Positions 8,716 to 17,278 of a stretch of DNA of 64,000 bases are shown in pieces. Position numbers and translations under genes: made by a program. Within the stretch, counting starts at the first letter, position 1, and the number at the start of each line of letters is the position of its first letter. Location of the stretch: positions 2,232,001 to 2,296,000 of the forward strand of contig OZ244789.1 in the NCBI GenBank assembly GCA_965219705.1, given 5' to 3'. A model generated the notes under the pieces. It was not told where the DNA came from and made no database searches. It saw nothing but the letters and a program-made list of their open reading frames with translations. Source of the DNA: JAJECS01 sp965219705 (lineage in GTDB: Bacteria; Chloroflexota; UBA11872).

Positions 8716-9795
8716 CTAGGCGCCCACGCGCGCGACGAAGGCGTCGATCGCGTCCGCCCCGTCGAGCACGTCGATGCTCACGTCAAAGGCCGCCGTCTCG
8801 CCCGGCTCAAGGGTCTGCAGGGTGCCGTCGGCCCGATTGCGGCTGCGGCCCAGCACGGTGCAATTGCCCGGCTCGATTCCGGTCACATAGTCCCCCGGCG
8901 TCGTGTTCTTCCAGTGGTTCAGATACGGCAGCTGCTCCTTGTTCCAGGTGAAGCCCAGGCCCAGCCCGTCGCCGAGACCACGGTTGACCAGCGCCGCGCG
9001 GGCGGTACCGTCCGCCTCAGACTCGACGTCGTGAATCATCACCTGCACCTGCCAGTCGGCGGAGGGGCCTTCGTAGACCTCCCAGCCGGGCTCGTCGGCC
9101 CCCGGATAGGCGTCGTGGAGCCGGCGCGACCGGCTGCGCACGTGGAGCCGCGCCCCCTCGTCGAGCAGGGGATGCCCGGGATTCATGTGGTAGAGAATCA
9201 TCATGTGCTGCGGGCGGTGGCCCATATTGGTCACCGTGTCGTGAATCTCGATGGTGCTGGACCCCAGCGCGGTCTCGATGCGGCGCACGAACTCCAGGTT
9301 CTCGCCGTAGAGCAGCGCCTGGCGCACGCGGCCCTGGACCCACATGCGGTATTCATTGCCCTCCCACGCCCCGTCCGCCCAGACATTCGTCGCGCCCAGG
9401 TTCGACAGCCGCCCGTGCAGGCCCTCGGCGCCGTCCTCGTCATCGTCGTCGACCGGGTCGCCCGCGTTGGTCAGACCGCCCGTGACCAGCAGCCCGAGCA
9501 CCGTCGTGCGAATCCAGCCCTGGCCGCCGGGCTCGTAGCGCGCGCCCTGCACGTCGCCCGTCGGCGTGCGGAACGCCAGGGGGATGCCGCGGTACCAGGC
9601 GCCCGAGATGTCCAGGGCCCGCCCGGGCAGCACGGTGAATCGCAGCCCGGACGCCGTGTCCAGATCGACCGCGGCCACGCCGTCGCCCGATCCCCCGTCC
9701 AGACGGTATTCGCGGACGCCGCCAACCTGGGAGAGGTCGCCAACGCGCTCCATCAACTCCGCGCGGGTGTAGTCGCGTCCCCAGAGCGTCGGCAT
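8716..9795 (-). CDS. DUF4432-family protein (aldose-epimerase-like beta-sandwich)
   Basis: Galactose-mutarotase-like fold protein, about 359 residues from the ATG at 9795; an in-frame ATG at 9852 would add 19 residues, but the family normally begins near MPTLWGRDYTRAELMERVGD. Recognisable stretches are LPGRALDIS, GLHGRLSN, LYHMNPGHPLLDEGA and ENTTPG-like NTTPGDYVTGIEPGNC near the C-terminus. DUF4432 members occur in sugar catabolic clusters and are thought to act on carbohydrate substrates, with no firmly known reaction. The acidic loop DDDDEDG is an unusual insertion of this copy. Confidence 0.82.
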   Translation of the reverse strand: MPTLWGRDYTRAELMERVGDLSQVGGVREYRLDGGSGDGVAAVDLDTASGLRFTVLPGRALDISGAWYRGIPLAFRTPTGDVQGARYEPGGQGWIRTTVLGLLVTGGLTNAGDPVDDDDEDGAEGLHGRLSNLGATNVWADGAWEGNEYRMWVQGRVRQALLYGENLEFVRRIETALGSSTIEIHDTVTNMGHRPQHMMILYHMNPGHPLLDEGARLHVRSRSRRLHDAYPGADEPGWEVYEGPSADWQVQVMIHDVESEADGTARAALVNRGLGDGLGLGFTWNKEQLPYLNHWKNTTPGDYVTGIEPGNCTVLGRSRNRADGTLQTLEPGETAAFDVSIDVLDGADAIDAFVARVGA

Positions 9796-9874
9796 CAGGT
9801 CGCCCCCCATCCATACCGGGAGCCGCATTGTAGGCAGGCAGGGCGTGGCCATTGGGCAGCAGTCCGTCGCTACG

Positions 9875-10050
9875 TTTCATTCCGAAACTCCCCGACGTGT
9901 CATTCCGAAACGAAGTGAGGAATCTCAGACGTACGATCTCCGGCGCAGGCGATGAAACACGGCGGTTCCGGACCTCTGGATGCCGGCTCAAGGCCGGTAT
10001 GACGGGGGGGGCTTAGGAGGTCATCCCAGCGGCCGCAGATTCCTCGCGTG
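9875..10050. repeat. REP-like repeat block downstream of the IS110 transposase
   Basis: Two copies of CATTCCGAAAC (around 9878 and 9900), then GAGGAATCT, a near-palindromic GCCGGCTCAAGGCCGGTATGA at about 9979, and a second GAGGAATCT-like motif in inverse orientation near 10035. No gene fits this space. IS110-family elements often insert into such palindromic repeats, which would explain the location. Confidence 0.5.
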
Positions 10051-10084
10051 CGCTCGGAGTATCTGTGTTGGCCGTCAAGGGCTT

Positions 10085-11026
10085 TTAGGCTGCGGGCGCG
10101 GGCTCCTCGATCCACGGGGTGCCCCGGCGGGCCACCGCGTTGAGGTGCAGCAGGAGCTTGCGCATCACGGCGACCAGGGCCACTTTGCCCGGCTTGCCGC
10201 GCTGCCGCAGGCCCTGATAGAACCGCTGCAGCTCCCCCGCGTGGCGCACGGCCGCCAAGGCCGCCAGGTACAACGCGCGCCGCACCGTCCCGCGCCCACC
10301 CCGAATGGCGCGATAACCCCGCTGCCGCCCGCTGTCGCGCGCCCAGGGCGCCAGCCCCACCAGCGCCGTCAGCGCCGGGCTGGAGATGTGCCCCAGCTCG
10401 GGCAGATAGGCCGTGAGGGTGGCCGCCGTCACTTCGCCCACCCCGCGCACGCTGCGATAGAGCTGCGTCCGGCGCGCCAACTCCGGGCTGTCGGCCACCG
10501 CCTGCTGGATCTGCGCCTCCAGCCGGGCGATCTCCCGGTCCAGCCAGGCGATATGCCGGCGGGTCGACTGGGCCACCGCCCGCGTCAGCCCTTTGTCCCG
10601 GCGATTCTTCTCCTGCACGCGGGTCTCCACCAGTTGGCGGCGGCGACTCACGAGGTCGCGCAGGGCGGTCCGCGCCGGGTCTGGCGGCGGCGTCGCGACC
10701 GTGGGCACCGCCGCGCCATAGCGCGCCAGCACGTGCGCGTCCAGCAGGTCCGTCTTCGCCTCGGTGCCGCAGACCCGCGCAAAGGCCCGCACCCGCGTGG
10801 GGTGCGCCACCACCACCGGCAATCCCACCGCCTGCAAGTCGCCGACCAGCGGGCGTTCGTACCCACCCGTGGGCTCGCACACCGCCACCGTGACGTCCTG
10901 CTGGCCCAGCCACTGGAGCAACGGGCGCCGCCCCTCCGCCGTGTTGGCAAACTGCCGCACGGGCCCTCCCGCCAGCGACACGTCCAGGCTCGCCTTGCCC
11001 ACATCGATCCCGGCCACTCGATCCAT
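10085..11026 (-). CDS. IS110-family transposase (DEDD recombinase)
   Basis: Recombinase that moves the element using a bridge RNA. The start at 11026 (MDRVAGIDVGK) is preceded by the strong ribosome site AGGGAGG 5 nt away; this gives 313 residues. The RuvC-like DEDD residues are visible: D in GIDVGK, E in CEPTGGYE, and the aspartates in AKTDLLDAHVLA. The C-terminal Tnp20 domain has the region VRGVGEVTAATLTAYLPELG, ALVGLAPWARDSG with the candidate serine, and RRALYLAALAAVR. The frame is intact, so the copy may be active. Confidence 0.93.
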   Translation of the reverse strand: MDRVAGIDVGKASLDVSLAGGPVRQFANTAEGRRPLLQWLGQQDVTVAVCEPTGGYERPLVGDLQAVGLPVVVAHPTRVRAFARVCGTEAKTDLLDAHVLARYGAAVPTVATPPPDPARTALRDLVSRRRQLVETRVQEKNRRDKGLTRAVAQSTRRHIAWLDREIARLEAQIQQAVADSPELARRTQLYRSVRGVGEVTAATLTAYLPELGHISSPALTALVGLAPWARDSGRQRGYRAIRGGRGTVRRALYLAALAAVRHAGELQRFYQGLRQRGKPGKVALVAVMRKLLLHLNAVARRGTPWIEEPAPAA

Positions 11027-11065
11027 GGTCGCCTCCCTGGCGCGTATGCTGATGGGGTCCTCCAC

Positions 11066-11240
11066 ACTTGCGAATGCGGGCCTCGAAGCCCGTGTATCTG
11101 TTCGGAGCGACGCCGCGGCGCGAGGGGTGTCCTACTCCGAAACGGCGCCGCCCGGTCACCCGGGCTCGCCCAATGACAGTCGACGCGCCCCTCGCGCCCA
11201 CCTCACCACCCGGCCACGTGGTGAGGCTGCCGCAACATAC
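11066..11240 (-). ncRNA. Candidate bridge-RNA region of the IS110 element
   Basis: Upstream of the transposase start, on its own strand, lies non-coding DNA with several hairpins, notably CCTCACCAC-GTGGCCGG-GTGGTGAGG (about 11200-11225) and a stem in GGGCGAGCCCGGGTGACCGGGC. In IS110-group elements this left-end region encodes the structured RNA that pairs with donor and target DNA. The placement follows family knowledge; the RNA itself is inferred. Confidence 0.3.
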
Positions 11241-11281
11241 AAATGACGGACGAGGCAACCGAGCGCGCGGCGGGCGGGAAC

Positions 11282-11539
11282 TCAAACGCGCCGAATCCAC
11301 CAACGCCCGTATTTCTGGTTTGATTCCTGAGATGCGCCTGCGATCTGCTCCAACTGCCCAGCCTTCTGCAACCGACGCAGGATATTCCGCAGTGGCAGGC
11401 CGGACTTGCGATCGGACAGCAGGCTTGCCTCGTCGAGCCACTTGGCCGCGCAGACTGCACCCGCCTCGTCCATTCCCTCGGCGCGCAGCCGAGCTTGCAG
11501 GAACTCTGAAATCTCGCGGATACGCTGATCGTTCGTCAT
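11282..11539 (-). CDS. Small hypothetical protein, 85 aa
   Basis: An 85-residue protein, MTNDQRIREISEFLQARL to its end, with a charged amphipathic N-terminal half and a basic, aromatic C-terminus (KYGRWWIRRV). I accept it as a gene because GGAGGT stands 6 nt before the ATG and an 11-bp inverted repeat lies just upstream. I do not recognise a domain. The phrase LPLRNILRRLQKAGQLEQI looks like a helix-turn-helix or protein-binding helix pair. It could be an autoregulated antitoxin-like or regulatory protein. It lies between the IS110 element and the AAC(3)-like gene. Confidence 0.65.
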   Translation of the reverse strand: MTNDQRIREISEFLQARLRAEGMDEAGAVCAAKWLDEASLLSDRKSGLPLRNILRRLQKAGQLEQIAGASQESNQKYGRWWIRRV

Positions 11540-11566
11540 TTGCTGACCTCCGCATGCACTTGCGGC

Positions 11567-11606
11567 TTTCGGACCGTTACTTGGAGCTTATGCGGACGGT
11601 CCGAAA
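11567..11606. promoter_or_regulatory. 11-bp inverted repeat, possible operator
   Basis: TTTCGGACCGT (11567-11577) and ACGGTCCGAAA (11596-11606) are exact inverted copies around 18 nt. The pair lies 28-67 nt upstream of the 85-aa gene start and beyond the 3' end of the acetyltransferase gene, a position that suits an operator for the small gene or a hairpin in the acetyltransferase transcript. Confidence 0.45.
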
Positions 11607-11669
11607 TCCCATTCTTCGCGTCGCAGTAGATCGGCGCGAGCGTTGGCTCCTCTTCAGCCAGCCGACCCG

Positions 11670-12572
11670 CTAGCCATTCGGCGCCTGATGCACCCCCGCC
11701 GGATCGACCACGCAGAGCTCGGCGCCGGTGTTGCGTCCCTCGGGAATGGGCCAGGTCACGCCGTACCGCAGCGGCGTCACCTGGCTGTCGACGATGAAGA
11801 ACAGCTCCGGGTCGGCCGCGAACATCGCGCGCGCGGTGCGCTCAAGGTCACGGGCGCGGAAGAGACGGGCGACGGCGTTGCCGACGGCGCCGCGCTGTAC
11901 CAGGCCGCGCTGCTCCAGGCCCTCGCCCAGCCGGTTGAAGTCATAGCTGCGCTCGGGCATTCCGGGAAAGTTAGGGTCGGGTCCCCACGACTCGCTGCGC
12001 AGGGGAACGACGCGGCCGTCCGGCGTGCGCTGAAGTCCTTCCACCGTGCGCGGGCGCCGATGGGTACCGATCTCTTGCTCCATGAAGTGACCCGCGGTGA
12101 GGTTCTGATAGGGCACGCCAAGCAGCAGGAACCATCCGTCGAGGTCGAACACGGCGCGCATCGAGGGTTGGGCGTCCCAGCCGTCCTGCCCGCCGGCATC
12201 GACGATGTCGTCGCGGAGCGGTCCGATGGCGGCGACAGTCTGCACGATGTGGATCGTGCGGCGCGCGTCCGGGCGGCGGAAGGCCTCGTTGGGAATGGCG
12301 CCGGTCGTGCCCGGCGTCTCCGCCGGGTCGTAGACGAATCCGGGGTCGCGAAACTGGCCGGTGAAGGTGGGCGCGACCAGCGTTCCCGCAGGGCCGAGCG
12401 CGTCGAGCAAGGCGTCGACCACCGTCGCGGCCCCGCCGACGACAGTGCCGATGCTGCGCAGCGAGCTGTGCACCATCACCAGCCCCCCGCGCGGCAGGCC
12501 CAGCCGCTCCAGGTCGGCTGTGAGTTCCGGGCCGGTGCGGATTATCGGATCCCGCGACAGCAACCGGTCCAT
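11670..12572 (-). CDS. AAC(3)-family N-acetyltransferase
   Basis: Acetyl-CoA-dependent acetyltransferase of the aminoglycoside 3-N-acetyltransferase fold, 300 residues from ATG 12572 (an in-frame TTG at 12605 would add 11). The family core is visible: GGLVMVHSSLRSIGTVVGGAATVVDALLDAL in the first third (AcCoA site), the FLLLGVPYQNLTAGHFMEQ region, and an HxxE-like THRRPRTVE. Environmental members of this family usually do not confer resistance and acetylate unknown amines. No resistance cassette or integron feature surrounds it. Confidence 0.8.
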   Translation of the reverse strand: MDRLLSRDPIIRTGPELTADLERLGLPRGGLVMVHSSLRSIGTVVGGAATVVDALLDALGPAGTLVAPTFTGQFRDPGFVYDPAETPGTTGAIPNEAFRRPDARRTIHIVQTVAAIGPLRDDIVDAGGQDGWDAQPSMRAVFDLDGWFLLLGVPYQNLTAGHFMEQEIGTHRRPRTVEGLQRTPDGRVVPLRSESWGPDPNFPGMPERSYDFNRLGEGLEQRGLVQRGAVGNAVARLFRARDLERTARAMFAADPELFFIVDSQVTPLRYGVTWPIPEGRNTGAELCVVDPAGVHQAPNG

Positions 12573-12694
12573 GCGGAGACCATAGCGGACTGCCCCGTCA
12601 TGCAATCTGCTGCGGACTGGCGTAAGATTACCGAAACACCGAACATTGACCGTACACGCTGCTGATTGCTGACAGCGGCAAGCGGGATGGATTG

Positions 12695-13873
12695 ATGCCC
12701 CACCAGACCGAGCCGAGCGCCAACAATGCCTTGGGCAGGCTGCTGCAGCGCATGTTGCCCGGCTGTGAGGTGCGGACCGAGCACACGCGCGTCATCGACG
12801 GGAAACCCGGCTTGCAGCCCGACATCCTCATCACCGCGGCCGGCCGCTCGCCGGTGGTGATCGAAGCCGAGTACGACCCTGCCGCCAGCGTCGAAGCCGA
12901 GGCCAAGTCCCGTCTGGGACTGGAGGTCGCGGCCCGGCCCATCGAGGCCGCCATTGCCCTGCGCTATCCCGCGGCGGTCGGCGCGGCCGCCGACCTCGAC
13001 GCCGCGCTTGACGCCGCCCGCCTGTCCTATGCCGTGTTCACCCAGGAACGCAAGGAGAGCAGTCGCTTTCCCGAATCCGGCTGGCTGGACGGCTCGACCG
13101 TCGACTTGGCGGATCTGATTCGCCTCGTGTCGGTGCCGCACGGCGCGGTGGATGAGGCGGCGACAGAGTTGGAGTCCGGCATCGACCAGGCAGCCACGAT
13201 TCTGGAAGAGGCGGCGAAGTTGCGGCCGGCCACCGGCTTCGCAATCGCCGGGCTGCTGGGCATGACCAACGTGCGCCAAACCTGGCGCATGGCTGGCGCC
13301 ATCATCGCCAACGCCTTGATCTTCCACGAGCGGCTGTCCGGCATGCATCCCGACGTCAAGCCGCTCGAGTTGCTGGGCGGTGGTCCCAGCAGCGACCTTA
13401 AGCGCGAGACGGTGGCGGCTTGGACTAACATCCTGGCCATCAACTACTGGCCCATCTTCGGCGTCGCCAGGGACATCGTCAGCCAGCTTGAATCGCTCGA
13501 TGCGGCGCGCGTCCTACGCACGCTGCGTGGTACCGCCACCCAGATTCGAGCTAGCGGCGTCGACAACGCGCACGACCTCACCGGCCGCGTCTTCCAGCGC
13601 CTCATCGCCGATCGCAAGTATCTGGCGACGTTCTACACGCTGCCCCCGTCGGCGTCGCTGCTGGCGCGGCTTGCCGTGGCCAAGATGGAAGACGTGGATT
13701 GGTCCGACTCGGAAGCTATCGGCAAGCTGCGTGTCGCCGACTTCGCCTGCGGCACAGGTGCGCTGCTCTCCGCCGTCTATGAGCAGATCGCCGCCCGCCA
13801 CGAGCGCGCCGGCGGCGACGCGGCGGCCCTTCACACCGTGATGATGGAGGAGATGCTCACGGTTGCGACGTGA
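12695..13873 (+). CDS. N-terminal part of restriction endonuclease-like / N6-adenine DNA methyltransferase, broken by frameshift
   Basis: About 392 residues. The N-terminal ~120 residues look like a PD-(D/E)XK nuclease domain (LQPDILITAAG...PVVIEAEY with D and E-x-E spacing). A helical spacer follows, and SAM-binding motif I, VADFACGTGALLSAVY, is at about 348-363. The frame ends 30 residues later at a TGA (13871), just where family members continue with GCDVMPSAIHIT. Those residues exist in the -1 frame, so this and the next entry are one gene separated by loss of a single G in a GG run near 13860. It could be a genuine inactivation, phase variation or an assembly error. Confidence 0.75.
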   Translation: MPHQTEPSANNALGRLLQRMLPGCEVRTEHTRVIDGKPGLQPDILITAAGRSPVVIEAEYDPAASVEAEAKSRLGLEVAARPIEAAIALRYPAAVGAAADLDAALDAARLSYAVFTQERKESSRFPESGWLDGSTVDLADLIRLVSVPHGAVDEAATELESGIDQAATILEEAAKLRPATGFAIAGLLGMTNVRQTWRMAGAIIANALIFHERLSGMHPDVKPLELLGGGPSSDLKRETVAAWTNILAINYWPIFGVARDIVSQLESLDAARVLRTLRGTATQIRASGVDNAHDLTGRVFQRLIADRKYLATFYTLPPSASLLARLAVAKMEDVDWSDSEAIGKLRVADFACGTGALLSAVYEQIAARHERAGGDAAALHTVMMEEMLTVAT

Positions 13874-15603
13874 TGCCCTCGGCCATTCACATCACCGGCT
13901 CTACCCTCTCGGGAATTGAGCCCGCGGTCGGCTTTTGGAACTCCCGCCTCTACACCTTGGCCTACGGACGGCAGGATGATGGATCCGTTGCCATCGGCTC
14001 GCTGGAGCTACTGCAATCGCCAGAGGCCCTGACGCTGTTCAATACCAGTGACCCCGCCCGGCGCACCGGCAGTGCCGGCGAGGAAACCGCCGCCCAGATC
14101 GCCGCCGAAGTGCCCCACGAGAGCTTCGATCTTGTGATCATGAATCCGCCGTTTACCAAGAATACGAATAAAGAAGGAGCTTATGCCGGCACCTTTGCAG
14201 GGGCATTTGCCGCATTCAATTCCAGCAAAGCAGACCAACGAGACATGTCCAAGCGAATGTCAGTCTTAAGGAGACATACCTGCTACCACGGACACGCCGG
14301 TATGGGATCGGCATTTGCCGCCTTGGCGAACTTGAAGCTTAAGCCAGGTGGCATCCTAGCGTTGGTATTGCCGATGTCAGCCGCATCCGGCTATTCTTGG
14401 CAACGATTCCGCCAGATGCTAGCAACCGGTTACTCAGAGCAACTTGTTCTGAGCATCGCTGCACACGGAGACGACATGTCATTTTCGGCAGATACCGGAA
14501 TGGCTGACTGCCTGATCATTGCTCGGAAGAACAACATAGATAGCAAACATCACGGGCATTCGCGTTTTATATCGTTGCTTCGCCGCCCGCAGAGTTTTGC
14601 TCAAGCAAGCGTCATCGCAAGAGGCGCTTCCAATCTCGATGATCTACGGCAGATTGAAGATGGTCCGTATGGTGGGACACCAATAATGATTGGCAACCAA
14701 TTGGTGGGAGAATGCATCGAGGTTTCCGGCGAGGCAAATGGAGATACCTGGGGCACGGTTCGCTTGCTGGACTATTCGTTGGCCCAGACCGCCTTTGCGC
14801 TAGGCCAGTCCAACTTGTGGTTACCGGGCAATGAAAACCCGGCGCCGCTGAGTGTGTCGCTACTTAGCGATCTCGGCGAGCTTGGTTATCACCATTTGGA
14901 CATAACAGGATTACCATCGACAGGACCGCCCCAAGGACCCTTCAGCAAGACGGCATACAGCCCGACCGCGACCTATCCATGCCTGTGGAATCACAACGCG
15001 AGGAACGAGACTCGGATGCTCTGCACGCCAGACTCGCAGCTTGAAGTCAGGCGTGGAATGGAGGCCAAGGCTGCTTTGGTTTGGTCTACTGCAGGGCGCA
15101 GTCACCTGAATCTGGAGTTTACGTTTGGTTCACAACCGCTTGCTGTTTCGTTTACTGAGCAAGACACCATGGGTGGGCGTGTGTGGCCTAATGTGAATTT
15201 CCAGGACAAGCGAGCTGATTATGCTTTCGCTATATGGGGAAACTGCACTCTGGGGCTCTTGTCGTACTGGTGGCACGCAACTCGCCAACAGTCCAGCAAG
15301 GCCAACATCACGATCCGCTCTGCCGAATCGCTGCCGGTTCTGGACTTTCGTACGTTCAGCGGGGAGCAACTGACGACCGCTGAGGCGATCTTCGAGGAAT
15401 TCCGCGATAAGGAGTTTAAGCCGGCCTACCTCGCCGACGCCGATCCCAACCGCGCCCTGCTCGACGGCTACGTGATCTGCGACCTGCTCGGCTTCGACCA
15501 GACCATCTATGAAGGCGTCCGCCGCCTCTCCGCCAAATGGTGCGCGGAACCATCCGTCCACGGCGGCAAATCAAGGCCAAGCGGCAGCGATCTGATCTTC
15601 TAG
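13870..15603 (+). CDS. C-terminal part of the same methyltransferase (motif IV and specificity domain)
   Basis: 577 residues in the -1 frame relative to the preceding part. It starts inside the conserved CDVMPSAIHITGSTL segment; the catalytic motif IV reads DLVIMNPPF at about 87-95 and confirms an N6-adenine (gamma-class, Eco57I/type IIG-like) methyltransferase. After motif IV the sequence becomes clearly more AT-rich, from about 14160 to 15390, then returns to GC-rich for the last 70 residues. This AT-rich part covers the target-recognition domain and looks like imported sequence. It overlaps the upstream frame by 4 nt and cannot start translation on its own in a meaningful way. Confidence 0.75.
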   Translation: MMPSAIHITGSTLSGIEPAVGFWNSRLYTLAYGRQDDGSVAIGSLELLQSPEALTLFNTSDPARRTGSAGEETAAQIAAEVPHESFDLVIMNPPFTKNTNKEGAYAGTFAGAFAAFNSSKADQRDMSKRMSVLRRHTCYHGHAGMGSAFAALANLKLKPGGILALVLPMSAASGYSWQRFRQMLATGYSEQLVLSIAAHGDDMSFSADTGMADCLIIARKNNIDSKHHGHSRFISLLRRPQSFAQASVIARGASNLDDLRQIEDGPYGGTPIMIGNQLVGECIEVSGEANGDTWGTVRLLDYSLAQTAFALGQSNLWLPGNENPAPLSVSLLSDLGELGYHHLDITGLPSTGPPQGPFSKTAYSPTATYPCLWNHNARNETRMLCTPDSQLEVRRGMEAKAALVWSTAGRSHLNLEFTFGSQPLAVSFTEQDTMGGRVWPNVNFQDKRADYAFAIWGNCTLGLLSYWWHATRQQSSKANITIRSAESLPVLDFRTFSGEQLTTAEAIFEEFRDKEFKPAYLADADPNRALLDGYVICDLLGFDQTIYEGVRRLSAKWCAEPSVHGGKSRPSGSDLIF

Positions 15604-15649
15604 CCGGGAAAAGTACGAACAAGACAAGAAGACTCCAAAGGCGGTACGA

Positions 15650-17275
15650 ATGCCATCACTCTATCAGCAGCTTCAGCATCCGATGACCAAAGAAGTAAAC
15701 GCACGCGATCGAGAACGACTTACTGCTATGTTTTCTGACTTGCAGTCTAGCACCGTAGAGCATTTTCTCTGCCTGCGACGCTATTTGGATTCAATACCCG
15801 AGAAGTTCTTCGATAAGCAGGCCTACAAGATATATCTCGACTGGCTACAAAGACGGGCGGCAACCAAGCCAACGGAACTTGCTCGATACTTCGCCGATTC
15901 TAGCGCTGACATCGATCGTTCCTTCATATTCCTTCGAGAGATCAACGCACGGGGGTGGCATAACGGCGCATTGGCCGATCAGGGCGACGGAAGCGATTAC
16001 GATCAGCTCCAGGGCATCGACCGGCAGATTCATCCAAGTTATCTCCGACTAGTAGAGGCCGTCTTTACTCCGCTCACCAGGCCTATTGCATACTTTTCGC
16101 GAATCGATCGAAACAAAGGCACGGGCGGACTCGACACTTGGCAGATCGTCGAAGAGCTGAGAAGGCTTTCGCTACAGAGTCTCGCGGACCCATATGGACA
16201 CACCATACGCAACGGTATCGGTCACGGCGGAATCACTTTCTCGCAGACTGAGATAATATATCAAGACAAGAGGGGCAATCGAGAAACGCACAATACTAGA
16301 GCGGTTGTCCGGTTGTTCGATGATCTCCTGGACACCTGCAATGCACTTGCCGCAGCGCTCAAAGTGTTCTTTCTAATCTCTCGGAACCAAGGATACGCAT
16401 CACCACGTGAGCTTTTGATTGAGGAGTTGCAAGAGGAGACGAAATCCCCGTGGTGGACTATTGATGGATGCATAGAGTCACAGGTGTTGGGTAAGATTCA
16501 GCTGATTGTATACGCTCGGCCAAACTCGCGGCGCGAGGAAGTACTTCAATACTCGGCCTGTCAAACCGGATTACTTTCGGAATTCTTCGCTCCGGGATAC
16601 AATAGATACTTGATTTTCTTTCAGTCGCATAAGAAAAAGCTTCAAGGATTGACTATTTTTGATGGCGACAAACTTCGTGCACTGCGCGCTGCCGGCGCCG
16701 AGTACCCGGCAAGCTACAAAGACGTACTGGAATGGCATCTCATATTCAGTACGCGTTGGTCGTTGCCGAAGGTATTCGGAAAGGTCGACACCTATATCAG
16801 AGCACTTAAGGTTGCGGCACCAATGGCACTACAACAATTGAAGGATGCATTAGGCAGCGCAGACATTACGTGCAGGAATTCTTCGGTGCATCGCAATTCT
16901 TGGGGTTGTGTATTGCGTGCTGATATTGTGATTAGTGGTCTCGATGATCGTGCTGCGATGAATCTGGTTCGCAAGAATCGGGGGCGAATTGTAAGATTGG
17001 CAAAGCGACATGCACGTCGCGAGAATCGCTTGGCGTTGGCCGCGTATTTGCCGATCGGCTTCGCTCAGGTCAATGTGTTCAGACGCGACTATCGAGCCCG
17101 GCGCTTATCGAGTTTTGGTCTTGGTGATGACTTAGTGTGCACCGTGAGGCGTCAACGGATACGTCGGATCAAGGCCCCAGATATTCTAAGATCGACGGTT
17201 GAAGTCATGGGCACATGGCGTATAGCTTGGAATGAGGCTTGGTTGAAAGCGATCGACGGGAATGAAAGTGCTTGA
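15650..17275 (+). CDS. Unknown 541-aa protein with HEPN-type RNxxxH motif, methyltransferase neighbour
   Basis: I do not recognise the full-length family. Residues 187-192 read RNGIGH, the R-x4-H pattern of HEPN ribonucleases, embedded in helical sequence (TWQIVEELRRLSLQSL before, GGITF after). The C-terminal half is basic, with RGRIVRLAKRHARRENRLAL and a run of arginines. The gene is AT-rich compared with its surroundings and lies 47 nt after the methyltransferase, same strand, so it is likely part of the same module. HEPN proteins commonly cleave RNA in toxin-antitoxin, abortive-infection and restriction-linked systems, which suggests a defence effector; this is inference. Confidence 0.7.
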   Translation: MPSLYQQLQHPMTKEVNARDRERLTAMFSDLQSSTVEHFLCLRRYLDSIPEKFFDKQAYKIYLDWLQRRAATKPTELARYFADSSADIDRSFIFLREINARGWHNGALADQGDGSDYDQLQGIDRQIHPSYLRLVEAVFTPLTRPIAYFSRIDRNKGTGGLDTWQIVEELRRLSLQSLADPYGHTIRNGIGHGGITFSQTEIIYQDKRGNRETHNTRAVVRLFDDLLDTCNALAAALKVFFLISRNQGYASPRELLIEELQEETKSPWWTIDGCIESQVLGKIQLIVYARPNSRREEVLQYSACQTGLLSEFFAPGYNRYLIFFQSHKKKLQGLTIFDGDKLRALRAAGAEYPASYKDVLEWHLIFSTRWSLPKVFGKVDTYIRALKVAAPMALQQLKDALGSADITCRNSSVHRNSWGCVLRADIVISGLDDRAAMNLVRKNRGRIVRLAKRHARRENRLALAAYLPIGFAQVNVFRRDYRARRLSSFGLGDDLVCTVRRQRIRRIKAPDILRSTVEVMGTWRIAWNEAWLKAIDGNESA

Positions 17276-17278
17276 CCG

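Larger units (their letters stand above)
10050..11250 (-). mobile_element. IS110-family insertion sequence (approximate limits)
   Basis: The element consists of the transposase gene and about 200 nt of hairpin-rich DNA upstream of it. IS110 elements lack long terminal inverted repeats, so the ends are approximate. The left-hand neighbour is REP-like DNA, a favoured target of this family. Confidence 0.6.

Noticed and set aside
9900..11555. Minus-strand 551-aa frame spanning the IS110 region
   Set aside because: It overlaps the transposase in another frame and crosses repeats; composition is not protein-like.
11670..12572. Aminoglycoside resistance island (AAC(3)-like here, APH-like at 44586)
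   Set aside because: The two genes are 32 kb apart, lack cassettes or integrons and belong to broad families with mostly metabolic members.
11643..12665. Plus-strand 340-aa frame opposite the acetyltransferase
   Set aside because: Shadow frame; the minus strand has the AAC(3) motifs.
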